DNA of 64,000 bases from NCBI GenBank assembly GCA_052066835.1, contig JBQHRJ010000001.1. One strand, 5' to 3'. Numbering within the stretch: the first letter of the stretch is position 1; the number at the start of each line of letters is the position of its first letter. The translations under genes and the position numbers were made by a program. This stretch comes from UBA2821 sp902763335 (GTDB lineage: Bacteria > Bacillota > Clostridia > Lachnospirales > Lachnospiraceae). The notes below the pieces were generated by a model. It saw only the letters and a program-made list of their open reading frames with translations, did not search any database and was not told where the DNA came from. Below, one piece after another: positions 1 to 9,600 of this stretch.

Positions 1-2
1 AA

Positions 3-2600
3 TACGAAGACGGTTTATTTGCCGGAATTTCAAGTCTTTACGGAATTAAGAAAAATGCATACACAGGTTTAACAACAGACATGCTGTTAAGTAACAGTTC
101 AGAGTGGGAAGATTTATTACCTGGACATAAGACAACACTTGATACTATGTACACAATGACTATTCCTTACGAAGCACTCGGTGTTACAAAGGAATATGTA
201 AAGAATAACGGAATTGGCATCATGCATCTGTCTACATATGGATTAAGCGGAATTGCATGTATACCTAATGATGAGTCAATGTATGATAATGCTACAGAAG
301 CATACTCAAAGGATCCGTCATCAACAGGAGAAAAAGAAGATACAGATGTTATTACAGCAAGTCTTGCAAAACTTGGTGGAGGAGATAATCCTGATCCTGT
401 AGATGATCTTACACTTAACTTTGGAGCAGACAGATCAGCACCACAGTTAAATACAACACAGCTTAAGTTAGAGGCAATAGCAGCAGGCGGTCAGGCACCA
501 TACACATATGAGTTCTATGTAGACGGAAACAGCGTTCAGGCTGAATCATCTGCATCAACATATACATGGACACCGACAGTTGGAAATCATACAATCAAAG
601 CAACAGTAAAAGATGCAGCAGGAACTGAGTTATCAAGCCAGAAGACATACACTATTGAAGGCGAGGACGATTATCAGAAACCTGTAGTGTCAACATTCAA
701 GGCTGATAAGGCATCTGCAACAGAAGGTGATACGGTTAAGCTTACAGCTACAGCTACAGGCGGAGAAGGTACATTACAGTATGAATTTACAGCAGTTGCA
801 ACAGATGGAACTAAAGAAGTCATAAAGGCGTATTCAAATGCCGCTTCAGCTGACTGGAGTCCGAAGGCAGGAACATATACAGTTAAGGTTACTGTTAAGG
901 ATGGTAAAGGAAATACAGCAACAAAAGAGATAACAGGTTACAATGTAGAAAAACAGGGAACAGCTCTTAATATAACAGAGGTTGTTACTGACAAAGCAAG
1001 CGGAGATGCTGTAGTCGGCAATACAGTTAAGATTACGGCAAAGGCTACAGGAGAAGGAACACTTCAGTACCGTTTTACATACATCTTACAGTCAGATGAT
1101 GAAGACGGAGATGAAGTAGAAGAAACTATACAGGACTATTCACAGAATGCATCAGCAGACTGGGCATTGACAGAAGCAGGAACATATACAATAAAGGTAT
1201 ATGTAAAGGATGCAGATGGAAATGTTAAGAATAAGACAATAGATAATTATATTGTTAATCCTAAGGGCTATGTACATGAAATAAAGATAAACGCATTTAC
1301 AGCAGATAAGACAAGCGGAAGCGTTAAGGTGGGAGACAGCGTTAAGCTTACTGCCGATGTTACAAGTACTGAGGCTGTTACATACAAATATGTAGCACAG
1401 CTTGGAGAAAAACAGACTGTTATAAAGGATTACAGCGACAATACATCAGTTATATGGAAACCTGATACAGCAGGCAAATATATAGTATGGCTGTATGTAA
1501 GAGACGCTAATGCAAATACAGTTAATAAGAGCTTTGAATTTGAAGTAAAGGCTAAGGAAGATCCGACACAGCCATCGTCAGATAATCCAACACAGCCATC
1601 GTCAGAAGATCCAACACAGCCATCGTCAGAAGATCCGACACAGCCGTCATCAGAAGATCCGACACAGCCGTCATCAGAAGATCCGACGCAGCCGTCATCA
1701 GAAGATCCGACACAGCCATCATCAGAGGATCCGACAAAACCGACAGATGAAAAAACAATTTCCATAAATTCGTTTAAGGCTGACAAGAATTCAAATACAG
1801 CAATGGTTGGTCAGAAGGTTACACTGACAGCTGATGCTATAGGAGGAAAGGGAACACTTAAATATAAGTTTGTTGTAAAATCTTATAACAAATATGTGGT
1901 AACTGTTCGCGGATATAAAGAATCAAATTCATGCACATGGATACCTGAGGTTTCAGGAAAATATACATTATATGTGTATGTAAAGGATGAGAATGGAACA
2001 GTTGTGAAGAAGACTGTTAAAGCATATACAGTGGCTAAGAAACTTAAGGTGAGCTCCCTTAAGACAAGTGCAAAGAGTAGATTTGCATACGCAGGAAGTA
2101 AGATTATTCTTTCAGCTAAAGCAACAGGTGGAATAGATGGTAAATTCTACAAGTTCTATTACAAGCTCAATGGTAAAACTTATGTAATAAGAAATTATTC
2201 AGAAGTAGCAAAAACCGGTTTCACACCGAAGAAAGCCGGAAAATATGAACTTTATGTTGCTGTAACAGATGACTTGGGAAATACTGCAACAAAACATATC
2301 AGCAACTATGTTGTAAATAAGCAGTTACAGGTTAAATATATTAAGGCAAATAAAAAGAATATCAAAGTTGGAGATACGATAAAAATCAATACATCTGCAA
2401 CAGGTGGATATATTAAAAAGTCTTATAAATACCGAATCACTGTTAAAAATAACGGCATAACAAAAGTATTAAAGAATTATACATCTTCTTCAAGTGTAAA
2501 ATGGAAAGCAACTAAAAAGGGAACATATACATTTAAGGTATATGTAAAAGACAGCAATGGAAAGAAAGTTTCAAAATCTGTAACATATGTTGTTAAATAA
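3..2600 (+). CDS. C-terminal part of a large secreted protein with Ig-like modules, probably an amylase/pullulanase-type enzyme (5' truncated)
   Basis: The reading frame is open to the left edge, so the ATG at 81 is probably internal and the true N-terminus lies outside the window. The first ~110 residues (ending DVITASLAKLGG) resemble the C-terminal tail of Lachnospiraceae extracellular alpha-amylases; this comes from memory of the family and the catalytic domain is not visible. Next come about seven repeated beta-sandwich modules of ~90-100 residues, each carrying F.ADK, a G..v.l.a.atGg core and a Y.v.V.VkD.nGn...k motif, like triple-Tyr/Ig-like modules. An eight-unit linker of period 8 (PTQPSSED type, bases ~1557-1750) separates the fourth and fifth modules. 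There is no LPXTG motif or membrane anchor at the C-terminus, so release or non-covalent wall binding is likely. A terminator follows directly. The module call is firm; the enzyme class is an inference. Confidence 0.75.
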   Translation, partial: YEDGLFAGISSLYGIKKNAYTGLTTDMLLSNSSEWEDLLPGHKTTLDTMYTMTIPYEALGVTKEYVKNNGIGIMHLSTYGLSGIACIPNDESMYDNATEAYSKDPSSTGEKEDTDVITASLAKLGGGDNPDPVDDLTLNFGADRSAPQLNTTQLKLEAIAAGGQAPYTYEFYVDGNSVQAESSASTYTWTPTVGNHTIKATVKDAAGTELSSQKTYTIEGEDDYQKPVVSTFKADKASATEGDTVKLTATATGGEGTLQYEFTAVATDGTKEVIKAYSNAASADWSPKAGTYTVKVTVKDGKGNTATKEITGYNVEKQGTALNITEVVTDKASGDAVVGNTVKITAKATGEGTLQYRFTYILQSDDEDGDEVEETIQDYSQNASADWALTEAGTYTIKVYVKDADGNVKNKTIDNYIVNPKGYVHEIKINAFTADKTSGSVKVGDSVKLTADVTSTEAVTYKYVAQLGEKQTVIKDYSDNTSVIWKPDTAGKYIVWLYVRDANANTVNKSFEFEVKAKEDPTQPSSDNPTQPSSEDPTQPSSEDPTQPSSEDPTQPSSEDPTQPSSEDPTQPSSEDPTKPTDEKTISINSFKADKNSNTAMVGQKVTLTADAIGGKGTLKYKFVVKSYNKYVVTVRGYKESNSCTWIPEVSGKYTLYVYVKDENGTVVKKTVKAYTVAKKLKVSSLKTSAKSRFAYAGSKIILSAKATGGIDGKFYKFYYKLNGKTYVIRNYSEVAKTGFTPKKAGKYELYVAVTDDLGNTATKHISNYVVNKQLQVKYIKANKKNIKVGDTIKINTSATGGYIKKSYKYRITVKNNGITKVLKNYTSSSSVKWKATKKGTYTFKVYVKDSNGKKVSKSVTYVVK

Positions 2601-2614
2601 TATATAGGCATATA

Positions 2615-2660
2615 AGAGCCGGTGGATTTTGTCTGAAATGGCAAAATTCTGCCGGCTTTT
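2615..2660 (+). terminator. Rho-independent terminator after the Ig-module protein
   Basis: A stem starting AGCCGG...ATTTTG pairs imperfectly with CAAAATT..GCCGGCTTTT, ending in a T run. It lies 15 bases after the stop codon, just before the convergent minus-strand gene, and may serve both strands. Confidence 0.7.
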
Positions 2661-2666
2661 GCTATG

Positions 2667-3101
2667 TCATTTTTTTGCACGTTCAAGGGTTTTATTTACA
2701 GTTGATAAAATAGTTGAATATGTATATTTGCAGTCATCAGTACATGAAATATTATCAAGAGACTGTGTTGAGACTATCTGATTGGAGATATCGGCAACTG
2801 ATGAGGATATGAGAGGATACATTGCGCTTACGGCTTCATTAGTATTTTTAAGTTCAACAGCATTTATATTATCTTTGTCTACCGTTACCTGAAGCTGCAT
2901 GCAGACTCCGTTTACAGTTATTGATGATGAATATACGCCTGCAGTGTATGTGTCATCAGGAGACACAGTGGTTTCTTTATCTTTTGAAGATTTAAACATG
3001 AATATAAGTAGTATCAGAAGAAGAATTGCGAATGCAATAAAGACAACGGTATAGATTAACTCTTTCATATGTAAGACTACTATTTTTGGATTTGAACTCA
3101 T
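2667..3101 (-). CDS. Small membrane-anchored protein with a degenerate FMN-binding-like domain
   Basis: 144 residues. The start at 3101 is preceded on the minus strand by GAAAGGGG about six bases upstream, which favours it over the internal Met at residue 12. Residues ~14-36 form one hydrophobic membrane helix followed by a short charged stretch. The ~100-residue outer domain (AGVYSSSITVNG...VTVDKDNINAVELKNTNEA) has the shape of FMN_bind-type domains: an opening Gly-x-Tyr strand, a Val-x-Val-Asp strand and Asn-Glu. The SGAT-like flavinylation motif is not present; TQSLDNIS sits where it would be expected. Function is therefore unknown, and flavin binding is doubtful. It is divergent to addB and convergent with the preceding gene. 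Confidence 0.6.
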   Translation of the reverse strand: MSSNPKIVVLHMKELIYTVVFIAFAILLLILLIFMFKSSKDKETTVSPDDTYTAGVYSSSITVNGVCMQLQVTVDKDNINAVELKNTNEAVSAMYPLISSSVADISNQIVSTQSLDNISCTDDCKYTYSTILSTVNKTLERAKK

Positions 3102-3141
3102 GATATGCCCCTTTCATATTTGCTTGTTATATTTAAATATA

Positions 3142-3170
3142 TTAACGCATTATAAAAAGTATGATAAAAT
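3142..3170 (+). promoter_or_regulatory. Probable housekeeping promoter for addB
   Basis: TTAACG at 3142 and TAAAAT at 3165 are separated by exactly 17 bases, immediately upstream of the addB leader hairpin. The -35 match is only moderate. Confidence 0.45.
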
Positions 3171-3181
3171 ATTAGAAATGC

Positions 3182-3254
3182 GGATATTTGTTTCGGAGCG
3201 AAAACAAATATCCATTTATTGCAGAAGAAAAATCGCTCAGAAATGGAGAGTAGT
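3182..3254 (+). promoter_or_regulatory. Structured mRNA leader of addB (hairpin with possible pseudoknot onto the ribosome site region)
   Basis: GGATATTTGTTT (3182-3193) and AAACAAATATCC (3202-3213) form a perfect 12-bp stem with loop CGGAGCGA. The loop bases GAGCGA (3196-3201) are exactly complementary to TCGCTC (3233-3238), which lies just before the ribosome site GGAGAG (3245-3250). No T tract follows, so it is not an ordinary terminator. The sequence CGCTCAGAAA.GGAGA.TAGT-ATG recurs almost unchanged before cobQ and, as GCTCAGAAATGAGG, before copA. A regulatory role is inferred. Confidence 0.5.
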
Positions 3255-6200
3255 ATGAGTTTATATATTTTGATTGGAAGTTCGGGTTCGGGAAAGACAG
3301 ATTATTTATATAGAACAATAACAGATATGGCTGAAAAGGGAGGAAGATATTTTGCAGTTGTTCCCGAACAGTATACAATGGAGACACAGAAGAAAATAGT
3401 AAGCATGACCAGTGGTAAGGGTACCATGAATATTGATATAGTGAGTTTTAACAGACTGGCAGACAGAATATTTGAGGAGACCGGGACGAGTACTGCACAG
3501 CTTTTGGATGATACGGGAAAATGTATGGTGTTGAGAAAAGTGATGGATATGAGAAAGGATGAACTAAAAGTATTTAAATCAAAAATTTCGTATCCGGGGT
3601 TTGTAGATGAGGTGCAGTCACTTATATCTGAATTTTATCAGTACGGCATAGGCGAAAAGGAAATGCAGGATATTATTGATAAAGCAGAAAAGAGACCGTT
3701 ACTCAAAGGAAAAATGGAAGACATCATGATAATTGCCACAGAGTTTAAGAAATATCTTGAAGGAAAATTTATGATTCCGGAAGAAATGATGTCAAAGCTC
3801 TGTGCCGCCATACCAAAATCGGAAATTATAAGGGAAAGTATTATAACGTTTGACGGCTTTACCGGATTTACGGCATTACAGTATAATGTTATAGAAAATC
3901 TTCTTAAATATGGCAGGGATGTAGTTATAACAATTACTATGCAAAAAAATCCTTCCAATGAGGATTTATTTTCACTTAGCAGTAAGACCATAAAAAAACT
4001 TGAGTGTATAGCAGAAAATCAGGAAAAAAAGGTTATAAAAAAATATATGGAAGGAGACTGTCCTTTCAGGTATAAGGATAATGAACCGATTGCATGGATG
4101 GAAAAGAATCTTTTCAGTTATGGAAAGAAAGTATATGATGGAAAGAATGACAGCATAAAAATATATGAGGCAGCTAATCCGACACAGGAATGTGAGTTCG
4201 TGGCTGCCAGAATAAATGAACTTGTGAGAAATGAAAATCTGAGATACAAAGACATAGCGGTTATTTCAGGTGATATAGAAGCATATTATCATGGAGTTAA
4301 AGAGGCATTTACACACTATAACGTGCCATGCTTTATTGATTACAAAAGGCAGATAAATAACAATCCGTTTATAGAGTCCATAAAAGCATTGTTAGAGACG
4401 GTGGATAATAATTATGCATATGAGAGTATGTTCAGATTTTTGCGCTGCGGAATGGCAGACATGGAGAATGATGAGGTGGACAGACTTGAGAATTATGTTA
4501 TAGAACATGGTATAGGAAGTTATAAACGCTGGAACATGGAATGGAATGATGCTGATGAAGATATTCTGGCATTGAGAGATGAGCTGTTAAGTAGGATAAA
4601 TGTTGTGTATAAGGGATTAAAAAATAGGAAAGCTGATGTGAGGGAGTATACAAAGGTACTGTATGAGTATATAGAAAATGAAAATATGCAGGCAGGGTTA
4701 AAAGAGTATGAGGAAATGTTTGAAAATGCAGATGAGCCAGTGCTTGCAAAAGAATATTCACAGGTGTACAAAAAGGTTATGGAACTTTTTGATAAGGTTG
4801 TAATGCTGCTTGGCAATGAAAAGATAAAATTAAAGGAATATATCGGGATACTCGAGGCTGGTTTTCAGGAGATAAAGGTGGGAGTCATACCACCTACACT
4901 TGACAGAGTGGTTGTGGGTGATATGGAGAGAACAAGACTTGGCGATATAAAAGTATTATTTTTTATCGGTGTAAATGATGGAATAGTGCCAAAAACATCG
5001 GGGAGCGGAGGTGTTTTGTCAGAGATAGACAGAAACTTTTTAGAGGAATGTGATGTTGAGCTGGCTCCGACTAAAAGAGAAAATTCATTTATACAGAAAT
5101 TTTATCTGTATCTTAATATTACAAAAATGTCAGACAAACTTATAGTAAGCTATAGCAGGTGTTCATCTGCAGGAAAAACACTAAGACCATCATATTTTAT
5201 ATCGACGCTGCTGTCCGGATTCAAAGGAATGAAGGTGGAAGTGGTGAATACAGGTAATAATATGATGGAGAATATTTCTACTGAAAAAAACATGGAAACA
5301 GTTATAGCTGACGGACTGAGAGAATATGCGGCAGGAACCGGGACATTGTCTGATGAATGGAAAGAAGTTTACAGTCTGTTTGATGACAATGATAAGAAGG
5401 AGCTGATGCTTTCGGCAGCATTTTATAATGACAGTGTTGATAACGTGGACAGGGCTGTTGCAAATGCATTGTACGGTAAGAATCTTAGGGGAAGTGTGTC
5501 AAGACTTGAAACCTTTGCATCATGTGCATATAGGCATTTTCTCATGTATGGATTGAATATCGTGGACCGTAAGAGGTATGAGGTGAGTCAGATTGATATA
5601 GGAAATTTTTATCACAGTGCATTGGAGAAATTTTCAAATAAAATGAGGGAGCACAGACTGGACTGGCGTGATGTGAGTGACTCAAAGCGCAGGGATATTG
5701 TGCAGGAGGCAGTTGCAGAGGTAAGTGGCGCGTATGAAGACAAAGCATTTTACGGAACCGCAAGGGACAGATATCTAATAGACAGAATGAACCGGATGCT
5801 TGACAGAACTACATGGGCTTTGTGCAATCAGTTAAGTAAGGGGAAATTTGTTCCTGAGGGATATGAGGTGAGATTTGACGGTGAGCGTTCGGCACAGACA
5901 TTAAGATATCAGCTTAGTGAAGATGAGAAAATGAATCTTCGCGGAACTATAGACAGAATAGATATATACGAAACAGATGATGATATATATATAAAAATAA
6001 TCGATTACAAATCAGGAAATAAAAAATTTGATATAAGTGACGTGTATAATGGTCTGCAGCTTCAGCTTGTTCTGTATATGGAAGCGGCATCAGATATGAT
6101 AAAGAGAAATGCGGGAGAGAAAAATGTCATACCGGCAGGAATTTTTTATTATGATATAAAAAATCCTGTAATAGATGAGAGTGACAGCTCGGACTGGCAG

Positions 6201-6626
6201 TACAATCTGTTAAAGGAAATGCGTCCGAGTGGTATGTTAAATGACAGAAAAGAAGTAATATCAGCGATGGATGAAGAATTAAAAGAGGGAGTGGCAGGTA
6301 CATCTGAAGTAATTCCCGTGTCGTTTACCGGAAAGGGAATAAGAAAAGGTTCGGGGGTACTGGATGACGAGAAGTTTGATACGCTCATAACATATGTACA
6401 CAAAAAGGCAGGAAAACTTGGAAAAAACATTTCCGAAGGCTGCATAGAAAAAAATCCGTATAAAAAGCATGATGGAAAAAATCCGTGTGAATACTGTGAG
6501 TATAAACCGGTGTGCAGATTTGATATAGGACTGGAAGGGAATAAATACAGAAACCTTCCTAAATTAGATGATGGGGAGATATGGGAAATGATGAAGGAGG
6601 CAGACGATGAAAATGAAATGGACTAA
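3255..6626 (+). CDS. addB: AddB, helicase-exonuclease subunit (ATP-dependent deoxyribonuclease subunit B)
   Basis: With AddA it forms the Firmicutes counterpart of RecBCD, resecting double-strand breaks for RecA loading. The start at ATG 3255 (MSLYILIGSSGSGKT) is chosen over the upstream TTG 3219 and ATG 3243 because GGAGAG ends four bases before it; this gives 1,123 residues, close to the family norm. Visible elements are the N-terminal Walker A GSSGSGKT, a C-terminal RecB-type nuclease domain with the GTIDRID and IDYKSG motifs, and four cysteines arranged as in the AddB iron-sulphur cluster: one in the FASCAYRHF segment and three in CEYCEYKPVC near the C-terminus. The end overlaps addA by 20 bases, so translation is coupled. 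Confidence 0.95.
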   Translation: MSLYILIGSSGSGKTDYLYRTITDMAEKGGRYFAVVPEQYTMETQKKIVSMTSGKGTMNIDIVSFNRLADRIFEETGTSTAQLLDDTGKCMVLRKVMDMRKDELKVFKSKISYPGFVDEVQSLISEFYQYGIGEKEMQDIIDKAEKRPLLKGKMEDIMIIATEFKKYLEGKFMIPEEMMSKLCAAIPKSEIIRESIITFDGFTGFTALQYNVIENLLKYGRDVVITITMQKNPSNEDLFSLSSKTIKKLECIAENQEKKVIKKYMEGDCPFRYKDNEPIAWMEKNLFSYGKKVYDGKNDSIKIYEAANPTQECEFVAARINELVRNENLRYKDIAVISGDIEAYYHGVKEAFTHYNVPCFIDYKRQINNNPFIESIKALLETVDNNYAYESMFRFLRCGMADMENDEVDRLENYVIEHGIGSYKRWNMEWNDADEDILALRDELLSRINVVYKGLKNRKADVREYTKVLYEYIENENMQAGLKEYEEMFENADEPVLAKEYSQVYKKVMELFDKVVMLLGNEKIKLKEYIGILEAGFQEIKVGVIPPTLDRVVVGDMERTRLGDIKVLFFIGVNDGIVPKTSGSGGVLSEIDRNFLEECDVELAPTKRENSFIQKFYLYLNITKMSDKLIVSYSRCSSAGKTLRPSYFISTLLSGFKGMKVEVVNTGNNMMENISTEKNMETVIADGLREYAAGTGTLSDEWKEVYSLFDDNDKKELMLSAAFYNDSVDNVDRAVANALYGKNLRGSVSRLETFASCAYRHFLMYGLNIVDRKRYEVSQIDIGNFYHSALEKFSNKMREHRLDWRDVSDSKRRDIVQEAVAEVSGAYEDKAFYGTARDRYLIDRMNRMLDRTTWALCNQLSKGKFVPEGYEVRFDGERSAQTLRYQLSEDEKMNLRGTIDRIDIYETDDDIYIKIIDYKSGNKKFDISDVYNGLQLQLVLYMEAASDMIKRNAGEKNVIPAGIFYYDIKNPVIDESDSSDWQYNLLKEMRPSGMLNDRKEVISAMDEELKEGVAGTSEVIPVSFTGKGIRKGSGVLDDEKFDTLITYVHKKAGKLGKNISEGCIEKNPYKKHDGKNPCEYCEYKPVCRFDIGLEGNKYRNLPKLDDGEIWEMMKEADDENEMD

Positions 6627-9600
6627 ACCACAGCAGGAGGTTATAGATAACCGGGACAGCAATCTGTTAGTATCGGCAGCAGCAGGCTCCGGCAAAACAG
6701 CAGTTTTGGTTGAACATATTATAAAACAGGTGCTTGATGATGAGAATCCTGTTGATATAGACAGTCTTATGGTAGTTACATTTACCAGTGCTGCTGCGGG
6801 AGAAATGAGAGAAAGGATACTGGCTGCGATAGAGAAAGCTATAGAAGAAAATCCGGATAACAGGCATTTACAAAGGCAGATGTCCTATATTCACAATGCC
6901 AAAATCACAACATTACACAGCTTCTGCCTTAATATAGTGAGAGACCATTTTGACATACCTGATATAGATCCGGGATTCAGAATCGGTGACAACGGCGAGA
7001 TTGACATGATGAAGTCGGATGTCGTAAAAGAGGTTATGGAGGAGTATTATCAGTCAGAACGTGAAGATTTTCATCAGCTTGTCGAGCAGCTTACACAAAA
7101 AAACAGTGACAAGGAATTAGAGGAATACATTCTTTCTTTTTATGAAAATGCATGCAGCAATGTGGAGCCGGAGCAGTGGATGAAACAGATGGCATCATAT
7201 TATGAAGATGATGCGAATCGGAGTATGTATGCTCAGATAATACATGAACATATAAATGGAATATTGGAAGAATGTGTGTCGGATTATGAGCTGGCATTGT
7301 CATATACAGATGATATAAATGGACCTGTATCCTGCAGAGATAAACTGGAGGCAGAGTATGAGGCGGTAAAAGAAGCTTATGAGGAGAATGATTTTGAAGA
7401 GAAATGCCAAAAGGTGATTAATATTGAGTTTCCGGTTATGAGAATGTCAAAAAAAGATGGCTCAACAGAGGAAATGAGAGTTTTTGTCAAAAATATCAGA
7501 GATGAGGCAAAGGGTTATATTAACAGTCTTAAATCAGGTTATTGCAGGGTGAATCAGGAAAAAAATGATGAACTTATTATAAAACTTAAAGGAGCAGTCA
7601 GTGTATTTGTCGAAGTGACTTTAAGATTTATGGAATGTTATGCGGATAAAAAAAGGGAGAAGAATGTACTTGACTTTAATGATATAGAACATATGGCACT
7701 GAGAATCTTAACCGTGATGAAAGACGGAAATACTGAGGCATCACCTATAGCAGATGAGATAGCAGGGACGATTTCTGAGGTAATAGTGGATGAATATCAG
7801 GATATAAACCAGGTTCAGGATACGATATTAAGGTGTCTATCAAGTGAGAGATTTGGAAAGCCTAATATGTTCATGGTAGGAGATGTAAAGCAGAGCATAT
7901 ATGGATTCAGAAAGGCAGACCCCGAGCTTTTTATGTATAAATATGACACATATAAAGAGCAGGGAAAAGACAGAAAGATTATTTTATACAGAAACTTCAG
8001 AAGCCGTACAGGGGTAATAGACAGTATAAACTTTTTGTTCAGAAAAATAATGTACAGGGAAATGGGCGGCATAGATTATGAAGGGGAAAACGAATTATAT
8101 CCGGGGGCTGATTATCCTACACTTCCAGATGGACAGGACGGATTAACGGAACTACTGATAGCAGGTGATGTTAAGGAATTGGAAAACGAGAAAAGCGATG
8201 ATGGTGAATTCCTTGGTATTACCCAAAAACAGGCAGAGGCAAGAATGACTGCCCTTAGAATAAGGGAAATGACCGATAAGAATAATGGTTATAAAGTATA
8301 TGACAGAAAGACCGGTGAATACAGGACGGCAGAATATTCAGATATACTTATACTGCTAAGAAGTGTCAAGGCAAATGCGCAGATATATATGGATGAGCTT
8401 ATGGCAGCCGGAATACCGGTATATTTCGAGCAGCAGACAGGGTACTTTGATACTGTGGAAGTTAATGAAATGCTCAGCCTTTTAAACATTATAGATAATC
8501 CGCATCAGGATATTCACATGGCTGCATCCCTTAAATCTCCATTCGGGATGATAAATGATACAGAGCTTGCAATGATAAGAGGAGGTTCAGATGAGAGAAC
8601 AGATTTATATAATGATGTAAAAAAATATATAGAATGTGGAACTTCCGAAAAACTTGTGGCAAAGCTTGAGGCATTTGATGACAGGCTTAATAAGTACCGT
8701 AAGATGGCAGTATATACTTCAATTCATGACCTCATTACATTTATTATAGAGGATACATCATATGACAGTTATGTAAAGGCAATGCCTGCCGGTGACAGAA
8801 GAAGTGCAAATATACTGATGCTTAAAGAGAAAGCACTGGAATATGAAAATGGAAGTTACAGGGGATTGTTCAATTTTGTAAGATATATTGAAAAAATAAG
8901 AAAATATGAAGTTGAATCAGGTGAGGCATCGACCGTATCAGAAAATGATAATATTGTAAGAATTATGAGTATACATAAAAGTAAGGGACTTGAATACCCG
9001 ATTGTATTTCTGTGTAATTCAAATGGTAAATTTAATGATATGGATACCAAAAAAGCGATGGTTATTCACAAAAAGTATGGTATAGGACTTGATTATATAA
9101 ATCCTGATACAAGGGTGAGGTATAAGAGCTATTTTAAGGACAGCATAAAAATGGCATTTAAACGAGAGGCCATAGAAGAGGAGATAAGGGTGTTGTATGT
9201 GGCACTTACAAGAGCCAAGGAAAAACTCATAATAACAGCGTCAGGAGTCAATACTGATAAATATGCATATACAGATTGCAAAAAGCATTTGAACAAACAG
9301 AAGATATTAAGCTCCGGTTCATATATGGATTTAATCGGGTATGCAATGGGGCGTGATATCATGACGGGAAATGATGTGATAAGTGTAAGGTATATTGACG
9401 CAATTTCATTGATTGAAAAGGAAATGAAGAAGCAGATATCAGGATTTAATGACAAACTTGTTTTTAAAAACTGGGATGGAGATTATGTTTATTCTGAACA
9501 GTCAAGAGAAAAATTAAAACAGATTATGCAGTACGAATATCCTTTTAAAAGTTCTGTTGTGCAGTATGCAAAGGTCAGCGTGTCAGATGTTAAGCATAAG

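Noticed and set aside
1557..1750. Possible CRISPR array because of regular 24-base repeats
   Set aside because: The units are contiguous without unique spacers and encode the linker in frame.
1430..1786. Minus-strand frame with repeated SSDDGCVG units
   Set aside because: It is only the complement of the PTQPSSED linker repeat.
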